Assembly (NCBI GenBank): GCA_013388755.1
Contig: JACAEQ010000087.1
Location: 1 to 35,225 of the forward strand
DNA from: Chloroflexota bacterium
GTDB lineage: Bacteria; Chloroflexota; Chloroflexia; Chloroflexales; Roseiflexaceae
Direction: 5' to 3'
Length of the DNA stretch: 35,225 nucleotides
The notes beneath the pieces were generated by a model. The model worked only from the letters and a program-made list of their open reading frames with translations, was not told where the DNA came from and searched no databases. Shown piece by piece: positions 27,099-35,225 of the stretch. Both the position numbers and the translations under genes were made by a program. The stretch's first letter is position 1. The number at the start of each line of letters is the position of its first letter.

Positions 27099-29558
27099 AT
27101 GATTTCGCTTGGTCAGTTGGGAAAAGCGGCGGGTATTGTGATCGGCACGGCGGCGGGTCTTGCTGGTGTGGGTGCCATCGCCGTGCTGCGCCGTCCTCTG
27201 CCGCGCACATCCGGTACGTTGCCGCTGCCTGGGTTGAGCGCACCGGTCCAGGTTATTCGCGATCGCTGGGGTGTACCGCATATTTACGCCGCCAGTAGCG
27301 AAGATCTGTTTATGGCGCAGGGGTACGTCCATGCGCAGGATCGGCTCTGGCAGATGGAGTTTCAACGCCGTGCCGCGCTGGGCCAGCTCGCCGAGTTGTT
27401 CGGAGCGATTGCGCTTGATTCCGATCGGTTCGTGCGTATCCTGGGGTTCGGCAGGGTTGCGCGGCGTGAGGCAGAGCTTCTTGATGACGAGCCGCGCCGC
27501 GTGATCGAGGCGTATGTGCGGGGCGTCAATGCATTTATTGAGCAGCACAGCGGTAATTTGCCGATCGAGTTTACCATACTGCGGCTGCGGCCACGCCCCT
27601 GGGAGGCGCAGGATGTGCTGGTATGGCCCAAAATGATGGCCCTGCAGTTGTCGGGGAACTGGAAAGACGAAATCATTCGCGCCCGGTTGATTGCATCGGT
27701 CGGCGTTGAACGCGCAGCCGCGATAGAACCGCAGTATCCTGATAGCCACCCACTGATCGTGCCGCCTGGCGTGACGTATGGTGCGGCGATTGGCGATGTT
27801 GCCCTGGAACGGGCGGAGGCAATGGCACGCTTCTTCCCTGATGGCGCTGGCCAGGGGAGTAATTCCTGGGCCGTCGCCGGCGACCGCGCAGCCAGCGGCG
27901 GGCCGTTGCTGGCCAACGATCCACACCTCTCCATCACCATGCCCGCGTTGTGGTATGAGAACCATCTCAGCGGTGGCGCCTTTCACGTGACCGGCGCCAG
28001 CATTCCCGGCATTCCCGGCGTTGTCATTGGTCATAATGAGCATGTTGCCTGGGGTGTGACCAATGGCATGAATGATGTTCAGGATCTCTATATCGAGAAG
28101 TTCGACCCCACTGATCCGGCCGGGTTGCGCTATGAATATCAGGGGCAGTGGGAACGGGCGGAACTGGTGCGCGAGGAGATCGTTGTTCGCGGCCAGCGTG
28201 AGGTGGTGATCGAGGATGTACGCATTACACGCCATGGTCCGATCATTACTCCGCTGGTTCCCGGCGCAGCGCACAATCATGCAGCGAATGGTGATGCGAC
28301 GCACACCGAGCAGCCACTGGCGCTGCGCTGGACGGCGCTCGAACCAGGCCGGATCGTTAACGCTATGCTGGGGCTCAACCGGGCACGTGACTGGGAGAGT
28401 TTCCGCGCCGCGCTGGCTGACTGGACCGTCCCACCCCAGAACTTTACCTACGCCGATGTCGAGGGCTCGATCGGCTATGTCCTCGGCGGCGACATTCCAT
28501 TGCGCGCGAAGGGTGATGGCCGGTTGCCGGTCCCCGGCTGGACAGGAGAGTATGAGTGGATCGGCGTGGTACCGCATGCGGAAATGCCGTATGCGTTGAA
28601 CCCGCCTGACGGGTGGATCATTACGGCGAATAACCGGATCTTTGGCGATGGCTACCCGCACCCGATCCCGTCGGAATGGCTCAATGGCTACCGCGCCGCA
28701 CGTATTCGCCAGTTGATTGAACAGACGCCCCGGCACGATGCCGAATCATTCGCGCGTATCCACGCCGATGTGCGCAGTCTTCCCGGTCTGGAACTGGCAG
28801 CACTTGCCGGGCGCCTTCCTGCCGAGGATCCGATCGCCCAGCAGGCGCGTGATGCCCTGGCTACGTGGAATGGTGAGTTGAGCCCCGATAGTACCGGTGG
28901 CGCCATCTATGCCCGTCTGCGCGAGCGATTGCTTACGACGGCGTATGCCGATGCGTCGTCTGCGCTGGGGTTGACCGTCGGGTTGGGGGCCTTCGCCGAT
29001 CTGCCGGGGCGCGACATTGCCCGCCGGACGATCCCGCAGCTGTTGCGCCGCCTGACCGAACGCGATGACCGATTCTTTGGCGGGCGTACCTCAGACGAGA
29101 TTCTCGCAACCGCCTGGATGGCAGCCATTGCCGAATTGCGCGCCGAGCTCGGCGATGATGTCGGTGCCTGGCGCTACGGGCGCATGCACAGTCTCACCAT
29201 TCGCCATCCACTCGGTGCGCTGCCGGGCCTGGCGACCATCTTCAACCGCGGCCCGTTTGCAACCGGTGGCGATGTTGATACGGTGAATATGGGGCACCTG
29301 CCACGCGAGTTTGCCGGCCCACCGTTCTATGTCGCGCCGTCGTATCGCCAGATCTGCGATACGACCGACTGGGATCGTAGCCAGAGCATTCAGCCGACCG
29401 GCCAGTCGGGCCATCCCGGTAGCCGGCACTATAGCGATTTTGTCCAGCCCTGGCTCAATGTCCAGTACCACCCGATGCCCTGGAGCCGTTCGCGCGTCGA
29501 GGAAGTCGCCGTGGCGCGCATGACACTGCAGCCGGAGGGACTGGCCAACCAGGGCTGA
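27099..29558 (+). CDS. Penicillin-acylase-family Ntn hydrolase
   Basis: This 819-residue S45-type amidase precursor begins with an N-terminal hydrophobic segment (about 8-30) that suggests an exported or membrane-anchored protein. An alpha-subunit region follows (VQVIRDRWGVPHIYA; GYVHAQDRLWQMEFQRRAA). The autocleavage site is GQGSNSWAV, where Ser254 becomes the N-terminal nucleophile of the beta subunit. After it comes GGPLLANDPHL and later the conserved GHNEHVAWGVTN. The family includes penicillin G acylases, AHL-lactone acylases and related amidases; the acyl substrate here is unknown, and no quorum-sensing gene is nearby. The ribosome site is weak. The gene follows the small ORF by 55 bases on the same strand. 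Confidence 0.94.
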   Translation: MISLGQLGKAAGIVIGTAAGLAGVGAIAVLRRPLPRTSGTLPLPGLSAPVQVIRDRWGVPHIYAASSEDLFMAQGYVHAQDRLWQMEFQRRAALGQLAELFGAIALDSDRFVRILGFGRVARREAELLDDEPRRVIEAYVRGVNAFIEQHSGNLPIEFTILRLRPRPWEAQDVLVWPKMMALQLSGNWKDEIIRARLIASVGVERAAAIEPQYPDSHPLIVPPGVTYGAAIGDVALERAEAMARFFPDGAGQGSNSWAVAGDRAASGGPLLANDPHLSITMPALWYENHLSGGAFHVTGASIPGIPGVVIGHNEHVAWGVTNGMNDVQDLYIEKFDPTDPAGLRYEYQGQWERAELVREEIVVRGQREVVIEDVRITRHGPIITPLVPGAAHNHAANGDATHTEQPLALRWTALEPGRIVNAMLGLNRARDWESFRAALADWTVPPQNFTYADVEGSIGYVLGGDIPLRAKGDGRLPVPGWTGEYEWIGVVPHAEMPYALNPPDGWIITANNRIFGDGYPHPIPSEWLNGYRAARIRQLIEQTPRHDAESFARIHADVRSLPGLELAALAGRLPAEDPIAQQARDALATWNGELSPDSTGGAIYARLRERLLTTAYADASSALGLTVGLGAFADLPGRDIARRTIPQLLRRLTERDDRFFGGRTSDEILATAWMAAIAELRAELGDDVGAWRYGRMHSLTIRHPLGALPGLATIFNRGPFATGGDVDTVNMGHLPREFAGPPFYVAPSYRQICDTTDWDRSQSIQPTGQSGHPGSRHYSDFVQPWLNVQYHPMPWSRSRVEEVAVARMTLQPEGLANQG

Positions 29559-29659
29559 GCGCCTGCCCAACAAACGATCCCTTCGATGGGCGTTGCGCGC
29601 TTCCCCGATCCGGGCCATGCCTGCGTGTAGCGCAGCGCCTGCCGGAGACCGCATCGAAG

Positions 29660-30175
29660 ATGTCGAAAGAGGTTGTTGTGAGATCAGTACGACGCATACC
29701 GCCGGGGCCGGGCCAGGAATCCGTGTGGGATTACCCACGCCCGCCGCGTGTCGAGGCGACAACGCGGCGGGTGCACGTGGTGTTCGGCGGCGTTGTGATC
29801 GCCGACACGCGCCGTGCGCTACGGGTGCTGGAAACCAGCCATCCGCCAGCGTATTATCTGCCGCCCGACGATATTCAGATGGCATATCTGGCGCCAACCA
29901 GCCAGCGTTCATTCTGCGAGTTCAAGGGCACTGCCGGCTATTACACGGTTCAGGTTGGAGAACAACGCGCTGAGAATGCCGCCTGGTTCTATGCACACCC
30001 TGCGCCGGGCTATGAAGTGCTTGCTGGATATATCGCCTTCTACCCGGGTCGCATGGACGCATGTTATGTTGACGATGAACGTGTGACCGCGCAGGAAGGG
30101 GATTTCTACGGCGGTTGGATCACGTCGGAGATTGTCGGGCCCTTCAAGGGCGCTCCCGGTACGTGGGGATGGTAA
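29660..30175 (+). CDS. DUF427 family protein
   Basis: This 171-residue protein resembles DUF427: VWDYPRPPRVEATTRRVHV near the start, then RRALRVLETSHPPAYYLPPDDI, FCEFKGTAGYYTV and ENAAWFYAHPAP, ending with the conserved YIAFYPGRMDACYVDDERV. The family is widespread with no agreed enzymatic activity. There are no transmembrane segments. The ATG is 13 bases from the nearest GGAG, so translation initiation may be weak. It lies 101 bases after the acylase gene and converges with purine nucleoside phosphorylase, with 12 bases between stop codons. Confidence 0.88.
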   Translation: MSKEVVVRSVRRIPPGPGQESVWDYPRPPRVEATTRRVHVVFGGVVIADTRRALRVLETSHPPAYYLPPDDIQMAYLAPTSQRSFCEFKGTAGYYTVQVGEQRAENAAWFYAHPAPGYEVLAGYIAFYPGRMDACYVDDERVTAQEGDFYGGWITSEIVGPFKGAPGTWGW

Positions 30176-30187
30176 CGGCGGCGCGAT

Positions 30188-31018
30188 CTACATCCGCGCC
30201 AGAATCCCCTGAATCAACGCGGCAAACGTCGGTTTTGCCGCCTCGCCGGCTGCCAGCACTTCTTCGTGATTGGCGGGCGGGCCATCCGGCAATGCCAGGT
30301 TAGTAATCAGCGAAATCCCCAGGCAGCGCATGCCCATATGGCGCGCAACGACCACTTCCGGTGCGGTTGACATCCCCACGGCGTCAGCGCCGAGCGCGCG
30401 GCACATGTGGAGTTCGGCGCTGGTCTCAAATGCTGGCCCTGAGAGCATCAGGTAAACACCCTCGCGCAGCGTGATGTTCAAGGTCGCGGCAGTTGTACGC
30501 GCCAGAGCCATCAGTTGTGCGTCATATGCACCGACCATTGCCGGAAAGCGTGGCCCGAGTCGCTCGTCGTTCGGGCCGCGTAGCGGATGATGCCCGGCCA
30601 TTCCTGGCAGGAAGATGTGATCGGCGACCAGCATCAGGTCTCCTACCCGCCAGTTCCGATGGAGGCCACCAGCCGCATTGGTGACGAGCAAGGTGGTGCA
30701 GCCAAGCGCATGCAGCAGGCGCACCGGAAAGGTGATCTGCTGCATGCTGTACCCTTCGTAGAAATGGAACCGCCCGCGCATCACCGCAACGGGCTGGCCT
30801 TCCAGAACCCCGAGCGCCAGTTCGCCGCGATGCCCCACAACCGTTGATGGAGGAAATCCCGGCACCTCGGCGTAGGGAACGACGACGACATCGTCGAGTG
30901 CATCGGCCAGTGAACTCAGGCCGGAACCAAGGATGAGCGCAACCCGTGGCCTGCTGCTGCTGCGCGCGGCGATTGCCGATTGTGCGTGTGCGATCTGGAG
31001 TGTGAGATCGTCCAACAT
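30188..31018 (-). CDS. Purine nucleoside phosphorylase (PNP, trimeric type)
   Basis: This 276-residue PNP family 2 enzyme has the N-terminal phosphate-binding loop VALILGSGLSSLAD, then PGFPPSTVVGHRGEL, MRGRFHFYEGY and VTNAAGGLHRNWRVGDLM. The purine site has YLMLSGPAFETSAE and ADAVGMSTAPEVVVARHMG. It splits inosine, guanosine or deoxy forms with phosphate to base and ribose-1-phosphate (purine salvage). The base-pocket Asn of 6-oxopurine-specific PNPs appears in LITNLA. MTAP-type enzymes share this fold. AAGGA lies 6 bases before the ATG at 31018; the longer upstream frame has no family resemblance. It is 60 bases downstream of the PH/SHOCT gene on the same strand. Confidence 0.95.
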   Translation of the reverse strand: MLDDLTLQIAHAQSAIAARSSSRPRVALILGSGLSSLADALDDVVVVPYAEVPGFPPSTVVGHRGELALGVLEGQPVAVMRGRFHFYEGYSMQQITFPVRLLHALGCTTLLVTNAAGGLHRNWRVGDLMLVADHIFLPGMAGHHPLRGPNDERLGPRFPAMVGAYDAQLMALARTTAATLNITLREGVYLMLSGPAFETSAELHMCRALGADAVGMSTAPEVVVARHMGMRCLGISLITNLALPDGPPANHEEVLAAGEAAKPTFAALIQGILARM

Positions 31019-31078
31019 GCTGTCCTTGTCTCCATGTTTCCACATCTTGCGGGAAGGATGATAACGCACATCTTCGCA

Positions 31079-31774
31079 CTAGATGCGATCGAGCAGTTCG
31101 CGTTTTTTCGCCTCAAACTCCTCCCTTGAGATCAAACCACGGTCACGCATGGCAGCCAGACGTTGCAGGGTATGCGAGATATCATCCACCGCCGCTTCGG
31201 GCGCACGGTCCTCACGTTCCAGGTAGGCTTCCAGCGCCTGTTGATCAAGGTAGGCATAACTACGTTTCAGGTCGCTACGGGCATCATTCATCGCACGCTT
31301 GAAATCGAGCGGGCGCGCCAGGCTGCGGAACCGGCTGATGCCCGACTCCGAGCCGGTAATGATCTCAATGTCGCCGAAGTTGAACAGGCGCCCCAGCCAG
31401 CTCTGGCGCAGTTCGACCTCGTTGATCTTTTCGAGCGAAGAATCGATCGCTTCGATATTGAAGATACCGCGCAGCAGAATGACACGCTGATCGGTAATGA
31501 CATACTGCTCGTTCGACCAGCGAAAGTAGTCGAGCACTGCGCTTCCCAGCACCAGCAGGCTGATCGTCACGCAGACGAGCAATACCAGCACACCGACCTG
31601 CATCCCGGCCAGTACCTGGTTGGGAAATGCGGCCTGCGAGACGGCGCCGGCTGCAATCAGCACGGCCACGAGCACCAGTTCCGTGAGCACGTTGCTGATC
31701 AACACAAACACATGCTGGCGACCAGTATAGCGTATGGATTCGCCACGCCCCAGGAGGGGATCAATTGCTGTCAT
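31079..31774 (-). CDS. Membrane protein with bacterial PH-like domain and C-terminal SHOCT helix
   Basis: This 231-residue protein has two hydrophobic segments (about 26-50 and 58-82). A bacterial PH domain of the YdbS/YdbT type follows (about 85-170) with YVITDQRVILLRGIFN and LEKINEVELRQSWLGRL. The final 32 residues are a SHOCT motif (LQRLAAMRDRGLISREEFEAKKRELLD), a short oligomerisation module. The function is unknown; PH-like proteins of this class are linked to membrane stress and protein recruitment. AAGGAG lies 7 bases before the ATG at 31774. The start overlaps the recO 3' end by 14 bases, suggesting coupled translation. Confidence 0.88.
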   Translation of the reverse strand: MTAIDPLLGRGESIRYTGRQHVFVLISNVLTELVLVAVLIAAGAVSQAAFPNQVLAGMQVGVLVLLVCVTISLLVLGSAVLDYFRWSNEQYVITDQRVILLRGIFNIEAIDSSLEKINEVELRQSWLGRLFNFGDIEIITGSESGISRFRSLARPLDFKRAMNDARSDLKRSYAYLDQQALEAYLEREDRAPEAAVDDISHTLQRLAAMRDRGLISREEFEAKKRELLDRI

Positions 31775-32591
31775 CGTTGTCTCCTTGAGCGAAACGGCGC
31801 ATGCCGGTCGTATCGGCATGGTCGGGTTCTGCGAGGTGTTGCGTCAGTCGTACATCCTCGAGAAACGCGAGCGAGCGGAGGTCGCGCTCCAGGATCTGGT
31901 GCAGATAGGCGCGCATGAGGCGCTCCGCCTCGGCGCGGGTCGCCGGCGAGATGCGCAGGTCGCCGGCAATCTCCGGTGGTTGCGCTTGCAGATAGCGCAG
32001 TAATTTGAATGCCGGCAGACTCATCGGCGGTGCCTGGCGGTCAGCAATGGCGCAGCGAGGGCAGACTGCACCACCGGCGCTGGCACTGAAGCGGTCGGTC
32101 GATTCGGTGAGCAGTTCGCCGCAGACTGCGCAGATATGAAGTTGTGGCCGGTAGCCAAGTGCGTCGAGCAGATGGAGCTCATAGGCCCGCAGCGTCAGGT
32201 CTGCCGCAGCGCCAGCGTCGAGTGAGCGTAATGTTGCGAGGAGGAGCGCAAAGGCACGCCGGTTCTCATCTGCTTCTTCGACGAGACGATCGACCAGTTC
32301 AGCGGCGTAGTATGCAGCGCCGATGCGTTCCAGGTCGGTACGTAACCGGTCGAAGCGTTCAAGCGGGTTGCTCTGGGTCACAATATGCAAGTTGCGCCCG
32401 ATGGCCAGCATGAGCGTTGCATGGGTGAACAATTCGATATGGCCCGCAAGCCGGCTACTGATTTTACGCGCGCCTCTGGCAACGACTCGCTGTTTCCCGA
32501 GAGGTGTCAGGATGGTCAGCACCCGATCGGCTTCGCCAACATCAGATCGCCGGATGATGACCGCCTCGGTTCGATAGACGCGATCGCGCAT
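31761..32591 (-). CDS. recO: DNA repair protein RecO
   Basis: This 276-residue protein starts with the OB-fold region VYRTEAVIIRRSDVGEADRVLTI (residues 5-27, cited as a region) and RVVARGARKISSRL. The central helical domain follows (LVDRLVEEADENRRAFALLLATL). The zinc-type cysteine set is CAVCG and CPRC. RecO loads RecA onto SSB-coated DNA with RecR. The ATG at 32591 gives the usual N-terminus. A near-consensus promoter lies about 52 bases upstream. It is the first gene of a minus-strand group with the PH/SHOCT protein and perhaps PNP. Confidence 0.97.
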   Translation of the reverse strand: MRDRVYRTEAVIIRRSDVGEADRVLTILTPLGKQRVVARGARKISSRLAGHIELFTHATLMLAIGRNLHIVTQSNPLERFDRLRTDLERIGAAYYAAELVDRLVEEADENRRAFALLLATLRSLDAGAAADLTLRAYELHLLDALGYRPQLHICAVCGELLTESTDRFSASAGGAVCPRCAIADRQAPPMSLPAFKLLRYLQAQPPEIAGDLRISPATRAEAERLMRAYLHQILERDLRSLAFLEDVRLTQHLAEPDHADTTGMRRFAQGDNDDSN

Positions 32592-32642
32592 GGTTGTAGC
32601 CTGTGCCCCTTGCTGCCAGTGACGCGCCTGCGCCAGCAGATT

Positions 32643-32671
32643 ATTATAGACTGCGTACCAGGCAAGGTCAA
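32643..32671 (-). promoter_or_regulatory. Near-consensus promoter of recO
   Basis: On the minus strand TTGACC (32671-32666), a 17-bp spacer, then TATAAT (32648-32643). This is five of six and six of six consensus positions with ideal spacing. The transcript would start near 32636, about 45 bases before the recO ATG. It lies just downstream of the HAD-hydrolase stop codon. Confidence 0.8.
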
Positions 32672-32698
32672 TGGACCCGGCAGTTCAACTTGAGCATA

Positions 32699-33358
32699 TC
32701 ATGCGTCATACCGGGCGATCAGGTCGGCAAGCATGCAGAGGCGATCAACCGTAGCCAGTGGCGGAGGTACGGCGGGCGGCAGCATCAGGCGGTGGCGGTT
32801 GACCCAGATGGCCGGGATGCCCGCAGCGGCGGCGCCGCACAGGTCGTGTTCCGGCGAATCGCCAACGAAGAGCGCCTCACCTGGCTGGACAGCCAGTGCA
32901 TCAAGCGCCATGGAGAAGATTGCCGGGTCCGGCTTGGCAATGCCGACTTCCTCGGAGACCAGGATGACCTGCATGGATGTTGCAAGGCCGAACCGTTCGA
33001 TCTTTGGTCGCTGTGACCAGGAAGGACCGTTCGTGACGAGGGCGAGCCGGTAGCGGGCGCCAAGTTCAGCCAGCAGTGCTGGCGCATCCGGGTCGAGCGT
33101 GAGGGTATCGAACCAGATCTCGCGATACCGCGTGTGCGCCATGGCAATCAAGGTCGGGTCGCTGATTCCCTGGGTACGCAGGAACGCTGGAAGCTGATTG
33201 ATCCATGTCTGTGATTGAAGCGCGGCATGCACCAGCGCCTCAAGATCGTGCCGGGTGTGCGCGGCGGCCTGAGCCAGCGCGGCGCGCAGACAGGCCGTCC
33301 AGTGGGCCTGCAAATCATAGAGGGTATTGTCCAGGTCGAACAGGATGGCTCGCAACAT
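32699..33358 (-). CDS. HAD-superfamily hydrolase
   Basis: This protein of about 219 residues has HAD motif I at the start (MLRAILFDLDNTLYD, nucleophile Asp8 and Asp10), motif II in LALVTNGPS, and motif III/IV in GIAKPDPAIF and FVGDSPEHDLCGAAAAG. The helical cap between residues 16 and 95 marks subfamily I. Such enzymes dephosphorylate small metabolites; YjjG-like pyrimidine-nucleotidase or phosphoglycolate-like activity is possible. Substrate is not predictable. The frame extends to 33400, overlapping the hydrolase gene upstream. ATG 33358 is preferred for the family N-terminus, although its ribosome site is weak. Confidence 0.92.
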   Translation of the reverse strand: MLRAILFDLDNTLYDLQAHWTACLRAALAQAAAHTRHDLEALVHAALQSQTWINQLPAFLRTQGISDPTLIAMAHTRYREIWFDTLTLDPDAPALLAELGARYRLALVTNGPSWSQRPKIERFGLATSMQVILVSEEVGIAKPDPAIFSMALDALAVQPGEALFVGDSPEHDLCGAAAAGIPAIWVNRHRLMLPPAVPPPLATVDRLCMLADLIARYDA

Positions 33359-33393
33359 ACGTGGCGCCGTTCTTAAGATAAGCCGGTCACACA

Positions 33394-34398
33394 TCAGCAA
33401 CCGTCTGCACAGATAGGGTTGTGCTGGTTGCGGTGACGCCGCCGGTATTGCACAACTCCGGCACGGTCAATCCGTTCGATACGGTGCTGGTGCACCAGAT
33501 GCTCCAGGTGTGCCAGTGTCTCAGCCATCGCAAAGCGCACCTGGTGCGACGTCAGCTCTGGCAGCGGGAACACAACAGTACAGACATCGAATGCGGTCGC
33601 GCCGGATCCAACCGCCTGCTCCATTGTATCGAGCCGTTCCATGTGGTGCATGCGCAATTCGTCGATCCGCTCGTGAAACCGCGTGATCGGCGGGCCATGC
33701 CCGGGCAACGCCAGTGACACATCGAGGGCTGACAGGCGGTCGAGCGACGCCAGAAAGTGTGCCAGCGGATCGCCGCGCTCCTGGCCCCACAGGCCGACAT
33801 TTGGAGTGATCTTGAGCAGAACGGCGTCGCCGCACAACAGCAGGCGTTCAGCGGCGCAATAGAATACCAGGTGATCATCGCTATGGCCAGGAGTTGCAAT
33901 CGACACAAAGACACGATCGCCAATAGTCAGCGGCATACCGGGAGTCAGATGAGTCGTGGTCACCGGCGCAGGATGGGTCATCAATCGTAGCGCCGCAATG
34001 TCGGCTGCAACCGTGGTGATCATCGCGGCAGGGAGGCCGTGCATGCCGAAGAAGGTTGCTATCGGCTCGTAGGTACGCGAGCCGGCGGCCCACTGCGTGC
34101 GGGCAAACGCATCTTCGCCAGGCGACAGATACACGGGCGCACCAGATTGCGCCTGTAGCCAGCCAGCCATGCCATAGTGATCGGGGTGTGCATGCGTGAG
34201 CATGATCCGCGTCATTGCGCGCGGTTCAATGTCGAGCGCCGCAAACGCCGTCTGCCATGCCTCCTGAGCCGGCGAATAGTTGAGCCCGGTGTCAATCACC
34301 GCCCAGCCATCACCATCGCGCACCAGGTAGACATTGACGATCCGCAGTGGAAATGGCAGTGGTAACTGGACCTGATAGATATCCCTGGCAACTCGCAT
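33394..34398 (-). CDS. Metallo-beta-lactamase-fold hydrolase
   Basis: This 334-residue protein has the zinc signature THAHPDHYG (His69, His71, Asp73, His74). It also has further metal ligands in TPGHSDDHLVFY and LCGDAVLL, and a C-terminal His in LPGHGPPI. The N-terminus (YLVRDGDGWAVIDTGL) and helical tail resemble glyoxalase-II-like and LACTB2-type hydrolases. It probably hydrolyses a thioester, ester or lactone; substrate unknown. The ATG at 34398 has a weak ribosome site. It is divergent from the IMPase-family gene with only 38 bp between start codons, so the two share a very compact promoter region. Confidence 0.92.
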   Translation of the reverse strand: MRVARDIYQVQLPLPFPLRIVNVYLVRDGDGWAVIDTGLNYSPAQEAWQTAFAALDIEPRAMTRIMLTHAHPDHYGMAGWLQAQSGAPVYLSPGEDAFARTQWAAGSRTYEPIATFFGMHGLPAAMITTVAADIAALRLMTHPAPVTTTHLTPGMPLTIGDRVFVSIATPGHSDDHLVFYCAAERLLLCGDAVLLKITPNVGLWGQERGDPLAHFLASLDRLSALDVSLALPGHGPPITRFHERIDELRMHHMERLDTMEQAVGSGATAFDVCTVVFPLPELTSHQVRFAMAETLAHLEHLVHQHRIERIDRAGVVQYRRRHRNQHNPICADGC

Positions 34399-34436
34399 GG
34401 TATCATGCCTTGCACTACAGAGCGTAAGGAAGACGT

Positions 34437-35207
34437 GTGAGCGAAATTGACATTGCTGAACTGCGCGCCTGGGCGCGCGAATGCGGCGCGGTAGCGCTGC
34501 GTCTGTTCAACCGTGTTGAAGTGCGACGCAAAGCCGATCGCAGCCCGGTCACCGAAGCTGATGTCACGATCGAGCATATGCTGGTTGAGCGCATTATGGC
34601 ACGGTATCCCACCCATGGGATCGTTGGCGAAGAGCATGCGCGGCTCGATACAGCGCGCGAATATGTCTGGGCGGTTGATCCCATTGACGGCACTGCATCA
34701 TTTATTGCTGGCCTGCCAATCTGGGGGATCTCGATCGGGTTATTGCGCCATGGCGCACCGTATGCCGGCCTTGTGTATCTTCCCGTGGTTGACGAATGTT
34801 ACTGGGCGGTTCATGGCAGCGGCGCATTTCTCGATGATCGGCCGATTATGGTGGCGGAACCGCAGGAATGGGACAGTGAGGACTGGCTGGCAATATCGTC
34901 GGATGCCCACCGCCGGCTCGACATTGATTTTGCCGGCAAGACGCGCAGCCTGGGTTCCGCGGCGGCGGCGATCTGCTATGTGGCACGCGGTACAGCGCTT
35001 GGTGCTATTCTGACGCAGGCATCGATCTGGGATCTGGCGGGTGGTATGGCAGTGCTGACCGCCGCTGGCGGTATCGGCGCCACGTTGTCGGGAGCGCCGC
35101 TGGACAATGCAGCCGCGCTTGATGGCTGGACGATGCGCGAGCCGCTCCTGTTTGGCGCTCCCTCGATTGTGGCGGCGTTACGGCAGCGAGTCCGGCTGCG
35201 CCAGTGA
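34437..35207 (+). CDS. Inositol-monophosphatase-family phosphatase
   Basis: This 256-residue protein has the Mg-dependent phosphatase motifs GEEH (64-67), DPIDGT (81-86) and WDLAGG near residue 200, in normal order and spacing. Members hydrolyse inositol phosphates, histidinol phosphate, PAP or fructose-1,6-bisphosphate. The sequence does not decide between them, and a HisN-type or IMPase role is possible. The start is GTG 34437, with AAGGA 7 bases upstream; no good ATG lies near. The length is typical. It is the last complete gene, and the final 18 bases of the window are too short to call. Confidence 0.93.
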   Translation: MSEIDIAELRAWARECGAVALRLFNRVEVRRKADRSPVTEADVTIEHMLVERIMARYPTHGIVGEEHARLDTAREYVWAVDPIDGTASFIAGLPIWGISIGLLRHGAPYAGLVYLPVVDECYWAVHGSGAFLDDRPIMVAEPQEWDSEDWLAISSDAHRRLDIDFAGKTRSLGSAAAAICYVARGTALGAILTQASIWDLAGGMAVLTAAGGIGATLSGAPLDNAAALDGWTMREPLLFGAPSIVAALRQRVRLRQ

Positions 35208-35225
35208 CCAGCTGCAGGTCGCGCG

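Noticed and set aside
27048-28736. 562-codon open frame on the minus strand opposite the acylase gene
   Set aside because: It is fully antisense to a recognised Ntn hydrolase gene and has no recognisable domain.

Overview
The window is about 35 kb of GC-rich bacterial DNA (roughly 60% GC by eye). The heat-shock genes (CIRCE-hrcA-grpE-dnaK-dnaJ), the ffh-rpsP-khpA-rimM group, the protein styles and the palindrome-rich intergenic repeats suggest a Chloroflexota genome, perhaps a Roseiflexus-like member of the Chloroflexales. This is inference from sequence style; no taxonomic search was possible. The first 25 bases are a pure C run inside a truncated gene. This looks like the damaged end of a draft contig.

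Layout. (1) 1-9.05 kb is a signalling block. On the minus strand are a truncated receiver-GAF protein and an OmpR-type response regulator. Next come a palindrome-rich spacer, a large 7TM/PAS hybrid histidine kinase with two receivers and an HPt domain, and a single-domain receiver that has lost its phosphorylation site. The block ends with a GGDEF + HD-GYP protein whose membrane module is duplicated. (2) 9.06-9.65 kb holds a possible upstream leader ORF and a 49-residue membrane protein. (3) 9.7-16.3 kb is the heat-shock region: promoter, CIRCE operator, an inserted hairpin element, then hrcA, grpE, dnaK, dnaJ, a SpoU/TrmH RNA methyltransferase and an HD-domain protein. (4) 16.4-19.1 kb is a minus-strand sugar operon: ThuA-like protein, Gfo/Idh/MocA oxidoreductase, PfkB sugar kinase. 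(5) 19.46-22.03 kb is ffh-rpsP-khpA-rimM behind a near-consensus promoter. (6) 22.05-25.95 kb holds a phosphatidylserine-decarboxylase-like protein with altered catalytic residues, a family 2 glycosyltransferase, a DsbA-like lipoprotein with an in-frame TGA at its first redox cysteine, a Fur-family regulator and a low-complexity exported protein. (7) 26.0-35.2 kb is mostly housekeeping: Nudix hydrolase, a small conserved-looking ORF, a penicillin-acylase-type Ntn hydrolase, a DUF427 protein, purine nucleoside phosphorylase, a PH/SHOCT membrane protein, RecO, a HAD hydrolase, a metallo-beta-lactamase-fold hydrolase and an inositol-monophosphatase-family enzyme.

The most interesting signal is at 24221. 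A TGA lies exactly where the first cysteine of a CxxC thioredoxin-fold active site should be, giving TGA-Thr-Ala-Cys. The reading frame is intact on both sides, and a small hairpin follows at bacterial-SECIS spacing. It is either a UxxC selenoprotein or a fresh nonsense mutation or sequencing error at the catalytic residue. Other leads are a Ser-to-Cys and His-to-Ala altered PSD-like protein with a possible leaderless promoter, three different MITE-like palindromic elements (one sitting between the CIRCE operator and hrcA), a dispersed ACGCGGT repeat family, and a receiver domain lacking Asp, Lys and the acidic pair.

No rRNA, tRNA, CRISPR array, transposase or prophage gene was recognised.
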